From Nocardioides houyundeii (lineage in GTDB: Bacteria > Actinomycetota > Actinomycetes > Propionibacteriales > Nocardioidaceae), in assembly GCF_002865585.1 (NCBI RefSeq), contig NZ_CP025581.1, positions 1,550,001-1,614,000 of the forward strand: a stretch of 64,000 nt of DNA. Reading direction: 5' to 3'. The position numbers were made by a program, and so were the translations under genes. The notes below the pieces were generated by a model. The model searched no databases. It saw nothing but the letters and a program-made list of their open reading frames with translations, and had not been told where the DNA came from. Within the stretch, counting starts at the first letter, position 1; each line of letters starts with the position of its first letter. Below are positions 11,929-27,839 of this stretch, piece by piece.

Positions 11929-12080
11929 GCTGGCTGCAGCGGCGCCGGAGCGCCAAGCGCCGACGCAGCACCTACCTCCGCTCCATCCGGGTCCGTGCGA
12001 TCCCGCCCCTGGGCGCGCACGATGCGACCGCGCCGAACCCCGCCATCCCGAACCCCAGCACCCCCAGGAGAGTCCCCGCC

Positions 12081-12824
12081 ATGTCCCAGTACCTCGAGCT
12101 CCTGCCCGCCGTCGACATCGCCGGGGGCCAGGCCGTCCAGCTGGTCCAGGGCGTCGCTGGGTCGGAGAAGCGGTTCGGAGACCCGGTCGAGGCCGCCCTG
12201 CGCTGGCAGGAGGCGGGGGCGGAGTGGCTCCACCTGGTCGACCTGGACGCCGCGTTCGGCCGGGGACACAACCGGGAGCTGCAGGCCAGGATCGTGGACA
12301 CCCTCGACATCAAGGTCGAGATGAGCGGCGGCATCCGCGACGACGAGTCGCTGGCGGCCGCGATGGCGACCGGCTGTCGGCGGGTCAACATCGGCACCGC
12401 CGCCCTGGAGCAGCCGGAGTGGTGCGCGCGCGCCATCGCGACGTACGGCGACCGCGTCGCCGTGGGCCTCGACGTCCGCGGCCGGACGCTGGCCGCGCGG
12501 GGCTGGACCCGCGACGGGGGAGACCTGTTCGAGGTGCTGAGCCGACTGGACTCCGAGGGCTGCGCCCGCTACGTGGTCACCGACGTCAACAAGGACGGCA
12601 TGCTCCAGGGGCCGAACCTCGACCTCCTGGAGTCGGTCTGCGCCGCGACCGACCGTCCGGTCGTCGCCTCCGGTGGCATCACCGAGCTGGCCGACCTGGC
12701 AGCACTGCAGAAGCTGGTCGGCATCGGCGTCGAGGGGGCCATCATCGGCACCGCGCTCTACGAGGGGCGGTTCACCCTCGAGGAGGCCCTCGCCCTGACC
12801 CTGCCCGCCGGCGGCGCGTCGTGA
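12081..12824 (+). CDS. priA: Bifunctional isomerase PriA (HisA/TrpF)
   Basis: TIM-barrel isomerase that in actinobacteria acts both on ProFAR (histidine pathway) and on phosphoribosyl anthranilate (tryptophan pathway). 247 residues. Catalytic Asp12 in [15 protein letters not shown] and Asp168 in VVTDVNKDG are present, with the PriA-type active-site loop [12 protein letters not shown] (Trp142). No trpF occurs near trpCBA here, in line with dual function. AGGAGAG precedes ATG 12081. The frame is open back to a GTG at 11925, but the 52 extra codons look like non-family Arg/Pro-rich sequence. Confidence 0.93.
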   Translation: MSQYLELLPAVDIAGGQAVQLVQGVAGSEKRFGDPVEAALRWQEAGAEWLHLVDLDAAFGRGHNRELQARIVDTLDIKVEMSGGIRDDESLAAAMATGCRRVNIGTAALEQPEWCARAIATYGDRVAVGLDVRGRTLAARGWTRDGGDLFEVLSRLDSEGCARYVVTDVNKDGMLQGPNLDLLESVCAATDRPVVASGGITELADLAALQKLVGIGVEGAIIGTALYEGRFTLEEALALTLPAGGAS

Positions 12825-13582
12825 GCCTCGCGGTACGGGTCATCCCGTGCCTGGACGTGGACGCGGGGCGCGTGGTCAAGGGCATCAACTTCTCCGACCT
12901 GCGCGACGCCGGCGACCCCGTGGAGCTGGCCCGGATCTATGACGCCGAGGGTGCGGACGAGCTGACCTTCCTCGACATCTCGGCCTCGCACGAGGGGCGG
13001 GCCACGACGATGGAGATCGTCTCCCGGACCGCCGAGCAGGTCTTCATCCCGCTCACCGTCGGTGGCGGGGTGTCCTCGGTCGCCGACGTCGACCGGCTGC
13101 TGCGAGCCGGGGCGGACAAGGTCGCCACCAACACCGCCGCCATCCAGCGTCCCGAACTGATCGCGGAAGTAGCGGACCGGTTCGGCAGCCAGGTGCTGGT
13201 GCTGTCGGTCGACGCCCGCCGGGCACCGGGCACCGACTCGGGCTTCGAGGTGACCACGCACGGGGGCCGGCGCTCCGCGGGTCTGGACGCCGTGGCCTGG
13301 GCCGCCCGCGCCGCCGAGCTCGGAGCCGGGGAGATCCTGCTGAACGCGATGGACGCCGACGGGACCCAGGACGGCTTCGACACCGACCTGATCCGCGCCG
13401 TACGCCGGGAGGTCACCATCCCGGTGATCGCCTCGGGCGGTGCCGGGCGTGCCGAGCACTTCCCTCCGGCCGTGGAGGCGGGCGCGGACGCCGTGCTCGC
13501 GGCCACCGTGTTCCACTTCGGCACCCTGCGGATCGGCGACGTGAAGCAGTCGCTGGCCGCCGCCGGCCACCCCGTGCGCTGA
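12821..13582 (+). CDS. hisF: Imidazole glycerol phosphate synthase, cyclase subunit
   Basis: TIM-barrel synthase that joins PRFAR with HisH-derived ammonia to give imidazoleglycerol phosphate and AICAR. 253 residues, starting [16 protein letters not shown] with the catalytic Asp, then [12 protein letters not shown] and a late [13 protein letters not shown] phosphate-binding loop. GTG overlaps the priA stop (GTGA). It ends the contiguous his run; hisI is 3.9 kb downstream, past two ABC genes. Confidence 0.96.
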   Translation: MSLAVRVIPCLDVDAGRVVKGINFSDLRDAGDPVELARIYDAEGADELTFLDISASHEGRATTMEIVSRTAEQVFIPLTVGGGVSSVADVDRLLRAGADKVATNTAAIQRPELIAEVADRFGSQVLVLSVDARRAPGTDSGFEVTTHGGRRSAGLDAVAWAARAAELGAGEILLNAMDADGTQDGFDTDLIRAVRREVTIPVIASGGAGRAEHFPPAVEAGADAVLAATVFHFGTLRIGDVKQSLAAAGHPVR

Positions 13583-13630
13583 GGCCCGAGCCTCCTCCTC
13601 GCCGCCTGCTCCGGACCCGTCAGGGAATAG

Positions 13631-13698
13631 GCCGGGCGCCGGTGCGGTTCGCCACTGGCGATCGCCTCCGACGGTCCCGGCGTCGTCCGGCGCCCGGC
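13631..13698. repeat. 12-bp inverted repeat upstream of the ABC exporter
   Basis: Perfect 12-bp arms GCCGGGCGCCGG (13631-13642) and CCGGCGCCCGGC (13687-13698), separated by 44 nt that contains the small palindrome GGCGATCGCC. It lies in the 188-bp gap between hisF and the exporter genes. It could be a structured leader or a terminator without a T tract. Confidence 0.45.
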
Positions 13699-13770
13699 GT
13701 CGATGGACACTGGCTCTGGGCACAGAGCGCCGGCACAGGCACTTCCAAGACGGGACTAAGGGGCACACGC

Positions 13771-15605
13771 GTGGTGGACGAGCGGGGCACGTTGCGGAGC
13801 TCGACCACCCGAGAGGGCTTCGCCGTGCTCGGGGTCGCGATCCGGCGGGAGCCGGTCATCTTCGTCCTCTCCACCCTGGGCAGCGTGCTCTTCGCGGTCC
13901 TCACCGTGGCGGATGCCTGGGTACTGGGGTGGGCCACCGAGAACGTCGTCATCCCCGCCTTCGACGACGGCGAGATCGCAGCCGGGCTGCTCTGGGCCGT
14001 GCTGGGGCTGTTCCTCGGCGTCGCCGTGCTCCGAGCGGTGGGCATCGTGGCTCGGCGCCTCGGGGCGGGCCTCATGCAGTACCGGATGCAGTCGCACACC
14101 CGGCGCGCCGTGACGCGTCAGTACCTCGCGCTGCCCATGGAGTGGCACCAGCGCCACCCGACGGGTCAGCTGCTCTCCAACGCCTACTCCGACGTCGAGG
14201 CCGCCTGGGGCCCCATCGCGCCGCTGCCGATGGCGCTGGGGACCGTGGTGATGATGGTGATCGCGGTGGTGCAGATGCTCGTCGCGGACGTGGTGCTGGC
14301 CGCCGTGGGCCTGCTCGTCTTCCCGGCCGTGGTGGTCGCCAACCTGGCCTACCAGCGCCTGTCCTCGCCGTTGATGACCCGGGCCCAGGGCCTGCGTGCG
14401 GAGGTCAGCGAGATCGCCCACGAGTCCTTCGACGGCGCGATGGTGGTCAAGACCCTGGGCCGGGAGCCCGAGGAGACCGCCCGCTTCAGCGTGAAGGCCC
14501 ACGAGCTGCGCGACGTGACGATCCGAGCCGGCCGGATCCGGGCCGTCTTCGACCCCACCCTGGCCTCCCTGCCCAACCTCGGCGTGCTCGTGGTGCTCGC
14601 GGTCGGCGTCGCACGGGTCACCTCCGGCGCGGCCAGTGCCGGCGACGTCGTCACCGTCGCCTACCTGCTCACCATCGTGTCCTTCCCGATCCGGGCCATC
14701 GGGTGGCTGCTCGGCGAGTTCCCGCGCAGCGTCGTGGGGTTCCGGCGCATCCAGTCGGTGCTGAGCGCCACCGGCGCCGTCGCGTACGGCGAGGCGTCGC
14801 TGCCCCCTCGACGGTCGGGGCACGCCTGGAGCTGGAGTCCGTGGGCTACTCCTACGACCCGGCGACCCCGTTGCTGCGCGAGGTGAGCTTCGCGGTGGAC
14901 CCGGGACAGACCATCGCCCTGGTCGGCGCGACAGCGTCCGGCAAGAGCACCCTCACGAGCCTGATGACCCGCCTGGTCGACCCCGACCACGGGCGGATCC
15001 TGCTGGACGGGGTCGACCTGCGGGACCTGCGCCGCGGGGGAGGCTCGCGGGCGGTCGCCCTCGTCCCGCAGACGGCCTTCCTCTTCGACGACACCGTCCG
15101 CGGCAACGTCACCCTCGGCGCCCAGATCGATGACGAGCAGGTGTGGGCGGCGCTGCGGACCGCCCAGGCCGACGGCTTCGTCGCCGCACTGCCCCAGGGA
15201 CTCGACACCCAGCTCGGCGAGCGGGGCACGTCGCTGTCCGGCGGGCAGCGGCAGCGGCTCTCCCTGGCGCGGGCCCTGGCGCGGCGACCTCGGCTGCTGA
15301 TCCTCGACGACGCCACGTCGGCGGTGGACCCCGAGGTGGAGGCCAGGATCCTCAGCTCGCTGCGCGAGGGCTCCGGCGACACCACGCTGGTGGTGGTGGC
15401 CTACCGCAAGGCGACCATCTCCCTGGCCGACGAGGTGGTCTACCTCGCCGACGGGAAGGTGGCCGACCGGGGCAGCCACGCCGAGCTGCTGGCCCGCAGA
15501 CCCGCCTACGCCAGGCTGGTCAACGCCTACGAGCAGGCCGCACACGAGGAGTCGGAGGCCGGGCCCGCCCAGGTGCTCGGCCAGACCGCAGGAGAACGCG
15601 CATGA
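13771..15605 (+). CDS. ABC exporter half-transporter with degenerate ATP site; one frameshift
   Basis: Fused membrane-plus-ATPase exporter subunit; substrate unknown (drug, lipid or peptide). About 330 residues of six-helix membrane domain precede the ATPase: Walker A GATASGKST, Q-loop VPQTAFLFDD, signature LSGGQRQRL, Walker B LLILDDATSAVD. The expected Glu after Walker B is Asp and the H-loop His is Tyr (VVAYRKATI), so this is the degenerate half of a heterodimer. The frame breaks at about 14805-14812; one C added to the run of five restores 611 residues. GTG 13771 has AAGGGG 8 nt upstream. Its ATGA overlap with the next gene suggests matched synthesis. Confidence 0.88.
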
Positions 15606-17409
15606 GCACCGTCCAGGACCCTGCTGCCACGACCCGGATGGACGGCAGCGACGAGATCGGGGCCATGGACACGCTCCGTCGCGGGTTCGCGATCTCGCCG
15701 GAGCTCAAGGAGGGCCTCGGCCTGACCGTGTTCTTCGCCGTGGTCGCCTCGCTGGGGCAGGTGATCGTGCCCGTGGCGGTCCAGCAGACGCTGGACCGCG
15801 GGCTCAACGGCCCCGACGGCACCGACGTCGGGTTCGTGGTCTGGACCGGGCTGGCCTGCGCCCTGGCCCTGGTGATCTCCTCCGTCGCCTCGTACCTGAT
15901 GACCAGTCGGCTCTTCGGTGCCGCGGAGCGGGGCCTGGCCACCCTGCGGATCAAGGCGTTCCGGCACGTCCACGACCTGCCGCTGCTGACCCAGAACACC
16001 GAGCGTCGCGGTTCGCTCGTCTCGCGGGTGACCTCAGACGTCGACCAGGTGAGCCAGTTCCTGGTGTTCGGCGGGATCCTGCTGGTGGTCAGCGTGGGAC
16101 AGATCCTGGTGGCCACCGTGATCATGGCGTTCTACAGCTGGCAGCTGGCCATCGTGGTGTGGGTCTGCTTCGCTCCGCTGCTGATCTCCATCCGCTACTT
16201 CCAGCGCAAGCTCTCCGAGGCCTACGGCATCGTCCGGCGCCATGTCGGCACCCTGCTCTCGGCCATCTCCGAGCCCGTGGTCGGCGCCGCGGTGGTCCGC
16301 TCCTACGGCATCGAGGAGCGCACCCAGGGCCGGATCGACCACGCGATCGACGACTTCCAGGCCGCCAGCGTGCGAGCCCAGAAGTTCACGGTCGTGTCGT
16401 TCTCGTTGGGAGGGATCTCCGCGGGTCTGGCCAACGCGGGGGTGCTCATCATCGGGGTGCTGCTCGGCTTCACCGGTGACATGACCGCCGGCCGGGTGCT
16501 CGCCTTCGCCTTCCTCGTCACTCTCTTCGTGGGCCCGGTCCAGATGGGCACCCAGATCCTCACCGACGCCCAGAACGCCATCGCCAGCTGGCGCCGGGTG
16601 ATCGGGATCGTCGAGACCCCGGCCGACCTGGTCGACCCCGGCGCCGGGGGCCAGGTGCTGCCTCGCGGCCCGATCGACGTGCGTTTCGACGACGTCACGT
16701 TCGCCTATCCCGGGGGCCTCCGGTGCTCCGGTCGGTCTCGTTGGACATCGCGGCGGGGACCAGGATCGCCATCGTGGGGGAGACCGGATCGGGCAAGTCC
16801 ACCTTCGCCAAGCTGCTGACCCGACTGATGGACCCGACGAGCGGGGCAGTGCTCCTGGACGGCGTCGACGCGCGCGAGGTCTCCCAGGAGCACCTGCGCC
16901 GCAGCGTGGTGCTGGTGCCGCAGGAGGGGTTCCTGTTCAACGACACCATCGCCGCGAACGTCAGGTACGGGCGCCTGGAGGCGACGACGGAGGAGATCCT
17001 GGCCTCGGCCGAGGAGCTCGGACTGGCGGACTGGCTCGCGGGACTTCCGGCAGGGCTCTCGACCCAGGTGGGACAGCGCGGGGAGGCGCTGTCCGCCGGC
17101 GAGCGCCAGCTGGTGGCGCTGCTGCGCGCCCACCTCGCCGACCCCGACCTGCTGGTGCTGGACGAGGCGACGAGCGCGGTCGACCCCCAGCTGGAGATGA
17201 GGATCGGACGAGCCCTGGAGCGCCTGATGTCGGGCCGGACCTCGGTCACCATCGCCCACCGGCTCTCCACCGCCGAGCAGGCGGACGAGGTCGTGGTGGT
17301 GGACGCGGGTCGGGTCGTGCAGCGCGGGCCGCACGCCGAGCTGGCCCGCCAGGCGGACTCGGTCTACGCCGGGCTCTACGCGTCCTGGACCGCGCAGCAG
17401 GGCCGATGA
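15602..17409 (+). CDS. ABC exporter half-transporter, partner subunit; one frameshift
   Basis: Second half of the heterodimeric exporter. It has a membrane domain of six helices, then Walker [11 protein letters not shown]-loop [10 protein letters not shown], Walker [13 protein letters not shown] with the catalytic Glu, and an intact H-loop TIAHRLST. The signature is the variant LSAGE in place of LSGGQ. In a head-to-tail dimer this variant faces the degenerate Walker B/H-loop of the upstream subunit, giving one active and one degenerate site. The frame breaks at about 16711-16717; one G added to the run of five restores 602 residues. Confidence 0.88.
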
Positions 17410-17452
17410 TCGCGGTCCTGCTCCCGCCCTCGCCCTGGCATCGTCCACCGGC

Positions 17453-17458
17453 GATACT
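17453..17458 (+). promoter_or_regulatory. -10 element, leaderless promoter of hisI
   Basis: GATACT ends 6 nt before GTG 17465. Placed 44 bp after the exporter stop, it would let hisI and the following trp genes be transcribed independently of the exporter. Confidence 0.5.
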
Positions 17459-17464
17459 GGCAGG

Positions 17465-17821
17465 GTGAGTGAACTAGATCCCGCCGTCGCAGCCCGGCTC
17501 AAGCGGACCGCCGAAGGGCTCGTCCCGGCCGTGGTCCAGCAGTTCGACACCCTCGAGGTGCTGATGCTCGGCTGGATGGACGAGGAGTCCCTGGCCCGGA
17601 CGATGGCCACCGGCAGGGCCACCTACTGGTCGCGAAGCCGGCGGGAGTACTGGGTCAAGGGGGAGACGTCGGGTCATCGGCAGTGGGTCCGCGAGATCCG
17701 CCTGGACTGCGACAAGGACACCCTCCTCGTCAAGGTCGACCAGGAGGGCGCGGCGTGCCACACCGGCGACCGCACCTGCTTCGACGCCGACCTGGTCTGG
17801 GAGGCCGAGCCGCGTGGCTGA
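17465..17821 (+). CDS. hisI: Phosphoribosyl-AMP cyclohydrolase
   Basis: Opens the adenine ring of phosphoribosyl-AMP, step three of histidine synthesis. 118 residues, a monofunctional HisI without the HisE domain of the enterobacterial fusion. Metal-binding signature [17 protein letters not shown] followed by [10 protein letters not shown], and the N-terminal [10 protein letters not shown] block. GTG 17465 is supported by the -10 element. hisE must be elsewhere. The end overlaps the next gene by 8 bp. Confidence 0.95.
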   Translation: MSELDPAVAARLKRTAEGLVPAVVQQFDTLEVLMLGWMDEESLARTMATGRATYWSRSRREYWVKGETSGHRQWVREIRLDCDKDTLLVKVDQEGAACHTGDRTCFDADLVWEAEPRG

Positions 17822-18442
17822 GCGCAGCTTCGGTCCTACCGTGCTGCTCGGCGTGGGCGCCGGAGTCCTGGCGGCCGTCTCGGGCAGCCGCGCCTGGATG
17901 TCGGTCGAGTCGGCCGACCCCGAGACGCCCGGAGCCGCACTGGTGCTCGACGGGTTCCCCGGCCTGGGTCAGATGCCGCTCGCGGGGCCCTGGGTCTGGT
18001 CGTGCTGGCCTGCTGGGGTGTGGTGCTGGTGAGCCGCGGCCTGATGCGGCGCGTGGTGGCCTGGCTCGGACTCGTCGCGGCGCTGGGCCTGGTGGCGACC
18101 TGGATCACGGGTCTGGTGACGCTGCGCGAGGCGGTGCTGCAGACCCTGGAGGAGGGGGGCGCCGGGGGAGAGTGGAACACCGCTTGGACCTCCTGGTTCT
18201 GGGTCGCCGCCGTCGCCGCCCTCGGCTGCGTGGCGGCCGCGGTGGTCGCCGGCCTGCGGGCCGGTCGGTGGCCTGCGATGGGCAGCCGGTACGACGCCCC
18301 GACCGGCGGGGGCCCCGCGTCGGCCCCTGGCCGTGCCGAAGACGGTGGCCGGGGTGAGGGCGCCGAGGGCGAGACCGATCCCGCTGCGTTGTGGAAGGCC
18401 CTGGACGAGGGCCGGGACCCGACTCGGGACGGCGCCCCCTAG
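17814..18442 (+). CDS. Trp-operon-associated membrane protein (TIGR02234 type); one frameshift
   Basis: Membrane protein of the actinobacterial family found beside trp genes, function unknown. Four hydrophobic segments and the conserved early SGSRAWMSV support the call, as does its place before the HGxxPAAW gene and trpC. The frame breaks at about 17985-17989: GQMPLAG in one frame, [18 protein letters not shown] in the next. One G added to GGGG restores 209 residues. The GTG start overlaps hisI by 8 bp. trpE, which often lies just upstream of this family, is missing. Confidence 0.82.
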
Positions 18443-18487
18443 ACTGTGGCTCGCAACTGATGGCACGGCTGACTTGGAGCGCAACAC

Positions 18488-18703
18488 ATGGCTGACAACC
18501 ACGGCAACACCCCTGCTGCATGGACCGCGGTGGGAGTGGCGATGGTGGGCTTCCTGGTCGGGGGCATCGCCCTGATGCTCAGCCCCGTCAGCATGGTGAT
18601 GTTCTGGATCGGGATCGCGCTCGGCGTCGCCGCCCTGCCCGTGTTCCTGGTGATGTCCCGCATGGGGCTGCACCACACCAGCAGCCACGACTCGGGTCAC
18701 TGA
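18488..18703 (+). CDS. HGxxPAAW family small membrane protein
   Basis: A 71-residue protein carrying the name-giving motif HGNTPAAW at residues 5-12, then two membrane segments (about 14-34 and 38-58) and a His-rich tail. The family is conserved in actinobacterial trp loci; function unknown. GGAG lies 8 nt before the ATG, giving a clear start. Confidence 0.85.
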   Translation: MADNHGNTPAAWTAVGVAMVGFLVGGIALMLSPVSMVMFWIGIALGVAALPVFLVMSRMGLHHTSSHDSGH

Positions 18704-18791
18704 CACCTGCGAGCCTGGCCCCGGGCGGGTCCTCACCGCCGTGGTGAGAGGCTTGCCCACGTCCTTCCCACCGAGAGCAAGAGGTCGCAGC

Positions 18792-19570
18792 GTGTCCGTC
18801 CTCGACGACATCGTCGCCGGTGTCCGGATCGACCTGGCCCGGCGTGAGGCCGCCCGACCCCTGGCCGAGGTCCGTGCCGCCCTGGCTGACGTGGACCCGC
18901 CCCGCGACCCCGTGCCGCACTTCCGTGGTGCCGGCTCGAGCGTGATCGCCGAGGTGAAGCGGCGCAGCCCCAGCAAGGGGGACCTGGCCGAGATCCCGGA
19001 CCCCGCCGACCTGGCTGCTGCCTATGCCCGTGGCGGTGCGGCCGCCATCTCGGTGCTCACCGAGGAACGACGCTTCGGCGGCTCCCTGGCCGACCTGGTC
19101 GCCGTCCGGGCGGCGGTGGACGTGCCGCTGCTGCGCAAGGACTTCATCGTCGCCGAGTACCAGCTGGTCGAGGCGCGGGCTGCCGGGGCGGACCTGGCGC
19201 TGCTCATCGTCGCGGCGCTGGACCAGGACCGCCTCCGGGCGCTGCACGAGACCGCCCGCGAGCTGGGCCTCACCGTGCTGGTGGAGGTCCACGACGAGCC
19301 AGAGACCGAACGAGCGGTCGATCTCGGAGCCGAGCTGATCGGCGTCAACGCCCGCAACCTCAAGACCCTCGCGGTCGACCAGACCACCTTCGGCCGCCTC
19401 GCGCCGCTCATCCCCGACGACCGGGTCAAGGTGGCGGAGTCGGGCATCAACACCCCCGCCGACGTCGCCGGCTTCGTCGCCCAGGGTGCGTCGGTGATGC
19501 TGGTGGGCGAGGCCCTGGTCACCGGGGGAGACCCCGAGACCGCGGTCCGCAACATGACAGGAGTGCTCGG

Positions 19571-19574
<4 letters not shown>
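18792..19574 (+). CDS. trpC: Indole-3-glycerol phosphate synthase
   Basis: TIM-barrel enzyme closing the indole ring from CdRP. 260 residues; [15 protein letters not shown] with the catalytic Lys, [13 protein letters not shown], and the late KVAESGIN phosphate loop. GTG 18792 is chosen for family length and a GAGG site upstream. The 88-bp gap before it holds a small stem CTCACC/GGTGAG but no Trp-rich leader peptide. Confidence 0.95.
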
Positions 19575-20796
<1,222 letters not shown>

Positions 20797-20800
<4 letters not shown>

Positions 20801-21591
20801 GCGTCGGTCCCGCCTTCGACAAGGCCCGGGGCGAGGGCCGGGCGGCCCTGGTCGGCTACCTTCCCGCCGGGTTCCCCGACCTGCCGGGCTCGGTCGACGC
20901 GATGCGGGCCATGGTGGCGGCCGGCTGCGACGTGATCGAGGTCGGACTGCCCTACAGCGACCCGGTGATGGACGGACCCACGATCCAGGCGGCGGCCCAG
21001 CAGGCCCTCGAGGCCGGCATCCGGACCACGGACGTGCTGCGCACCGTGGAGGCCGTGGCCGCTACCGGTGTCCCTACCGTGGTGATGACCTACTGGAACC
21101 CGGTCGAGCGCTACGGCGTCGCTCGCTTCGCCGCCGACCTGGCTTCCGCGGGTGGTGCCGGACTGATCACCCCCGACCTGACCCCGGACAGCGGCGCCGA
21201 GTGGATCGCCGCCGCGGACCAGCACGACCTGGACAAGGTGTTCCTGGTGGCACCCAGCTCGACTCCGGAGCGGATCGCGATGACCACCCGCAACTGCCGG
21301 GGGTTCGTCTACGCCACCGCGGTGATGGGCGTGACCGGGGCGCGCAGCACCACCAGCGACCTGGCCGGCCCGCTGGTCGCCCGGACCAAGGCCACCACCG
21401 ACCTTCCGGTGGGGGTGGGGCTGGGCGTCAGCAACGGCGACCAGGCGGCCGAGATCGCCGCCTTCGCCGACGGCGTCATCGTGGGGTCGGCGTTCGTGCG
21501 GACCCTGCTCGACCACGCCGGCGACCGCAGGGCGGGCCTGCGGGCCCTGGAGGCGCTGACCCAGGACCTGGCGGAGGGAGTACGCCGATGA
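20797..21591 (+). CDS. trpA: Tryptophan synthase alpha chain
   Basis: Cleaves indoleglycerol phosphate to indole, channelled to TrpB. 264 residues; catalytic Glu and Asp lie in [19 protein letters not shown], and the loop [13 protein letters not shown] follows. Overlaps trpB by 4 bp and the next gene by 4 bp. Confidence 0.96.
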
Positions 21592-22238
21592 CCGGGCTGC
21601 GCTCGCGGCTCGGCACCGCCCTGGCCGCCGGACTCGTCCTGCTGCTGGCCGGTTGTGGCGGTGGCGGCGGCGGACAGGCCGCACCGCCGGACGGCGAGAT
21701 CGACGACGACGGGCTGCACGGCTCCGCCCTGACCACCCCCTACGTCGTGCCGAAGGCGCCGCTGGTCTCCACCCAGGGCGGCAAGGACGGCTCCGCCTAC
21801 TCGCTGACCGAGGCGGACAACGACCTGACCCTGGTCTTCTTCGGCTACACGCACTGCCCCGACATCTGCGGCATCGTGATGTCGACCATCGCCTCGGCGC
21901 TCAACCGGCTCGACGACGCGGACCGGGAGCGGGTCGACATGGTCTTCGTGACCACCGACCCTGCCCGGGACGACGTCGCGGTCCTGCGCGACTACCTCGC
22001 CGGCTTCGACCCCGAGTTCACCGGCGTCACCGGCGAGCTGGACACCATCGTCAAGACCGCCCGCTCCTTGGCCGTCCTCATCGAGGACGGTCGCAAGCTG
22101 CCCGGCGGCGGCTACGAGGTGGCGCACAGCGATCCGGTCATCGGCCTGGACGACCAGGACCGTGCGACCACGGTCTGGAGCAGCGACGTCTCAGCCGCCG
22201 AGCTCGCCGAGGACATCGAGAGGCTGCTGGCCGGATGA
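21588..22238 (+). CDS. Sco1/SenC-type copper chaperone lipoprotein
   Basis: Thioredoxin-fold protein, probably for copper delivery to cytochrome c oxidase on the outer face of the membrane. 216 residues. Lipoprotein signal with lipobox LLAGC (Cys23) and a Gly-rich tether; copper ligands Cys90 and Cys94 in GYTHCPDICG and distal His180 in EVAHSDPVIG. It overlaps trpA by 4 bp although the function is unrelated. It would be a substrate of Lgt and LspA, both encoded nearby. Confidence 0.9.
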   Translation: MTGLRSRLGTALAAGLVLLLAGCGGGGGGQAAPPDGEIDDDGLHGSALTTPYVVPKAPLVSTQGGKDGSAYSLTEADNDLTLVFFGYTHCPDICGIVMSTIASALNRLDDADRERVDMVFVTTDPARDDVAVLRDYLAGFDPEFTGVTGELDTIVKTARSLAVLIEDGRKLPGGGYEVAHSDPVIGLDDQDRATTVWSSDVSAAELAEDIERLLAG

Positions 22239-22284
22239 CCCGGGGCCCTGGGCGCCGCCCTGACCGCACCGTGACTGGAGAACC

Positions 22285-23162
22285 ATGTCCCTGTCTGTGA
22301 TCGCCCTGAGCATCCCCAGCCCGGGCCAGGGCGTGTGGCACCTCGGCCCGGTGCCGATCCGCGGCTACGCGCTGGCCATCATCCTCGGCATCGTCGTGGC
22401 CGTCTGGATCGGCGAGCGCCGCTGGGTGGCGCGCGGGGGACCTTCGGGGAGATCCAGGACCTGGCCGTGTGGGGCGTGCCCTTCGGCCTCGTCGGCGGGC
22501 GCCTCTACCACGTCGCCACCGACTACCAGCTCTACTTCGGCGAGGGGCGCAACCCCATCAACGCGCTGTACGTGTGGCGCGGGGGACTGGGCGTGTGGGG
22601 TGCCGTCGCCCTCGGTGCGGTCGGGGTGGCGATCGGGGCCCGGCTCAAGGGCATCCGGCTGCTCCCGGTCCTGGACGCGGTGGCTCCCGGGGTCCTGGTC
22701 GCCCAAGCGATCGGGCGGTGGGGCAACTGGTTCAACCAGGAGCTCTACGGACGACCCACCGACCTTCCGTGGGGCCTGGAGATCGACGACGCGCACCGCC
22801 CCTCGCAGTACGTCGGCCAGGACGTGCTGTTCCACCCGACCTTCCTCTACGAGAGCCTCTGGGCGCTGGCCGCCTTCGCGGTGGTCATCTGGCTCGACCG
22901 GCGCTTCAACCTCGGACACGGCCGGGTGGCGGCCCTGTACGTGATGGCGTACACGGCCGGTCGCGGGTGGATCGAGACCCTGCGCATCGACGACGTGCAG
23001 CTCGACGACGTGGCGGGGCTTCGGCTCAACACCTGGACCTCGCTGGTGCTCTTCGTGCTGGCGGCCGTCTACTTCGTCATCTCCGCACGCCGCCACCCGG
23101 GCCGTGAGACGGAGGTCTACCGCCGTCCGCGGGAGCCCGAGCCCGCCTCGTCCGAGGCCTAG
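22285..23162 (+). CDS. lgt: Prolipoprotein diacylglyceryl transferase; one frameshift
   Basis: Transfers diacylglycerol to the lipobox Cys of prolipoproteins. Signature [20 protein letters not shown] and the later [10 protein letters not shown] are intact, with about seven membrane segments. The frame breaks at about 22435-22440: RWVARGG in one frame and [12 protein letters not shown] in the next. One G added to the run of five restores 292 residues, normal for actinobacteria. Lgt is usually essential or near-essential, so the break is probably technical. Confidence 0.93.
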
Positions 23163-23311
23163 CCTCACGTCGGGAACACCCTGGCCCGGGTGATAACCTC
23201 AGATCTCACGCCTGGGCCAACGTCGTCCCGAGCAGACCCCCCATGCTTGCCAGTCCGCCGGCCCTCCCCGGAGTACCACCGGCGCACCCGACGACGACGG
23301 GAGAATGCCTC

Positions 23312-27831
<4,520 letters not shown>

Positions 27832-27839
<8 letters not shown>

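Noticed and set aside
18704..18791. trp attenuator with leader peptide
   Set aside because: A small CTCACC/GGTGAG stem exists, but no short frame with tandem Trp codons precedes it.
23163..23311. Riboswitch or regulatory RNA before gltB
   Set aside because: The 149-bp gap has a -10-like TGATAACCT and a ribosome site but no recognisable aptamer or strong stem.
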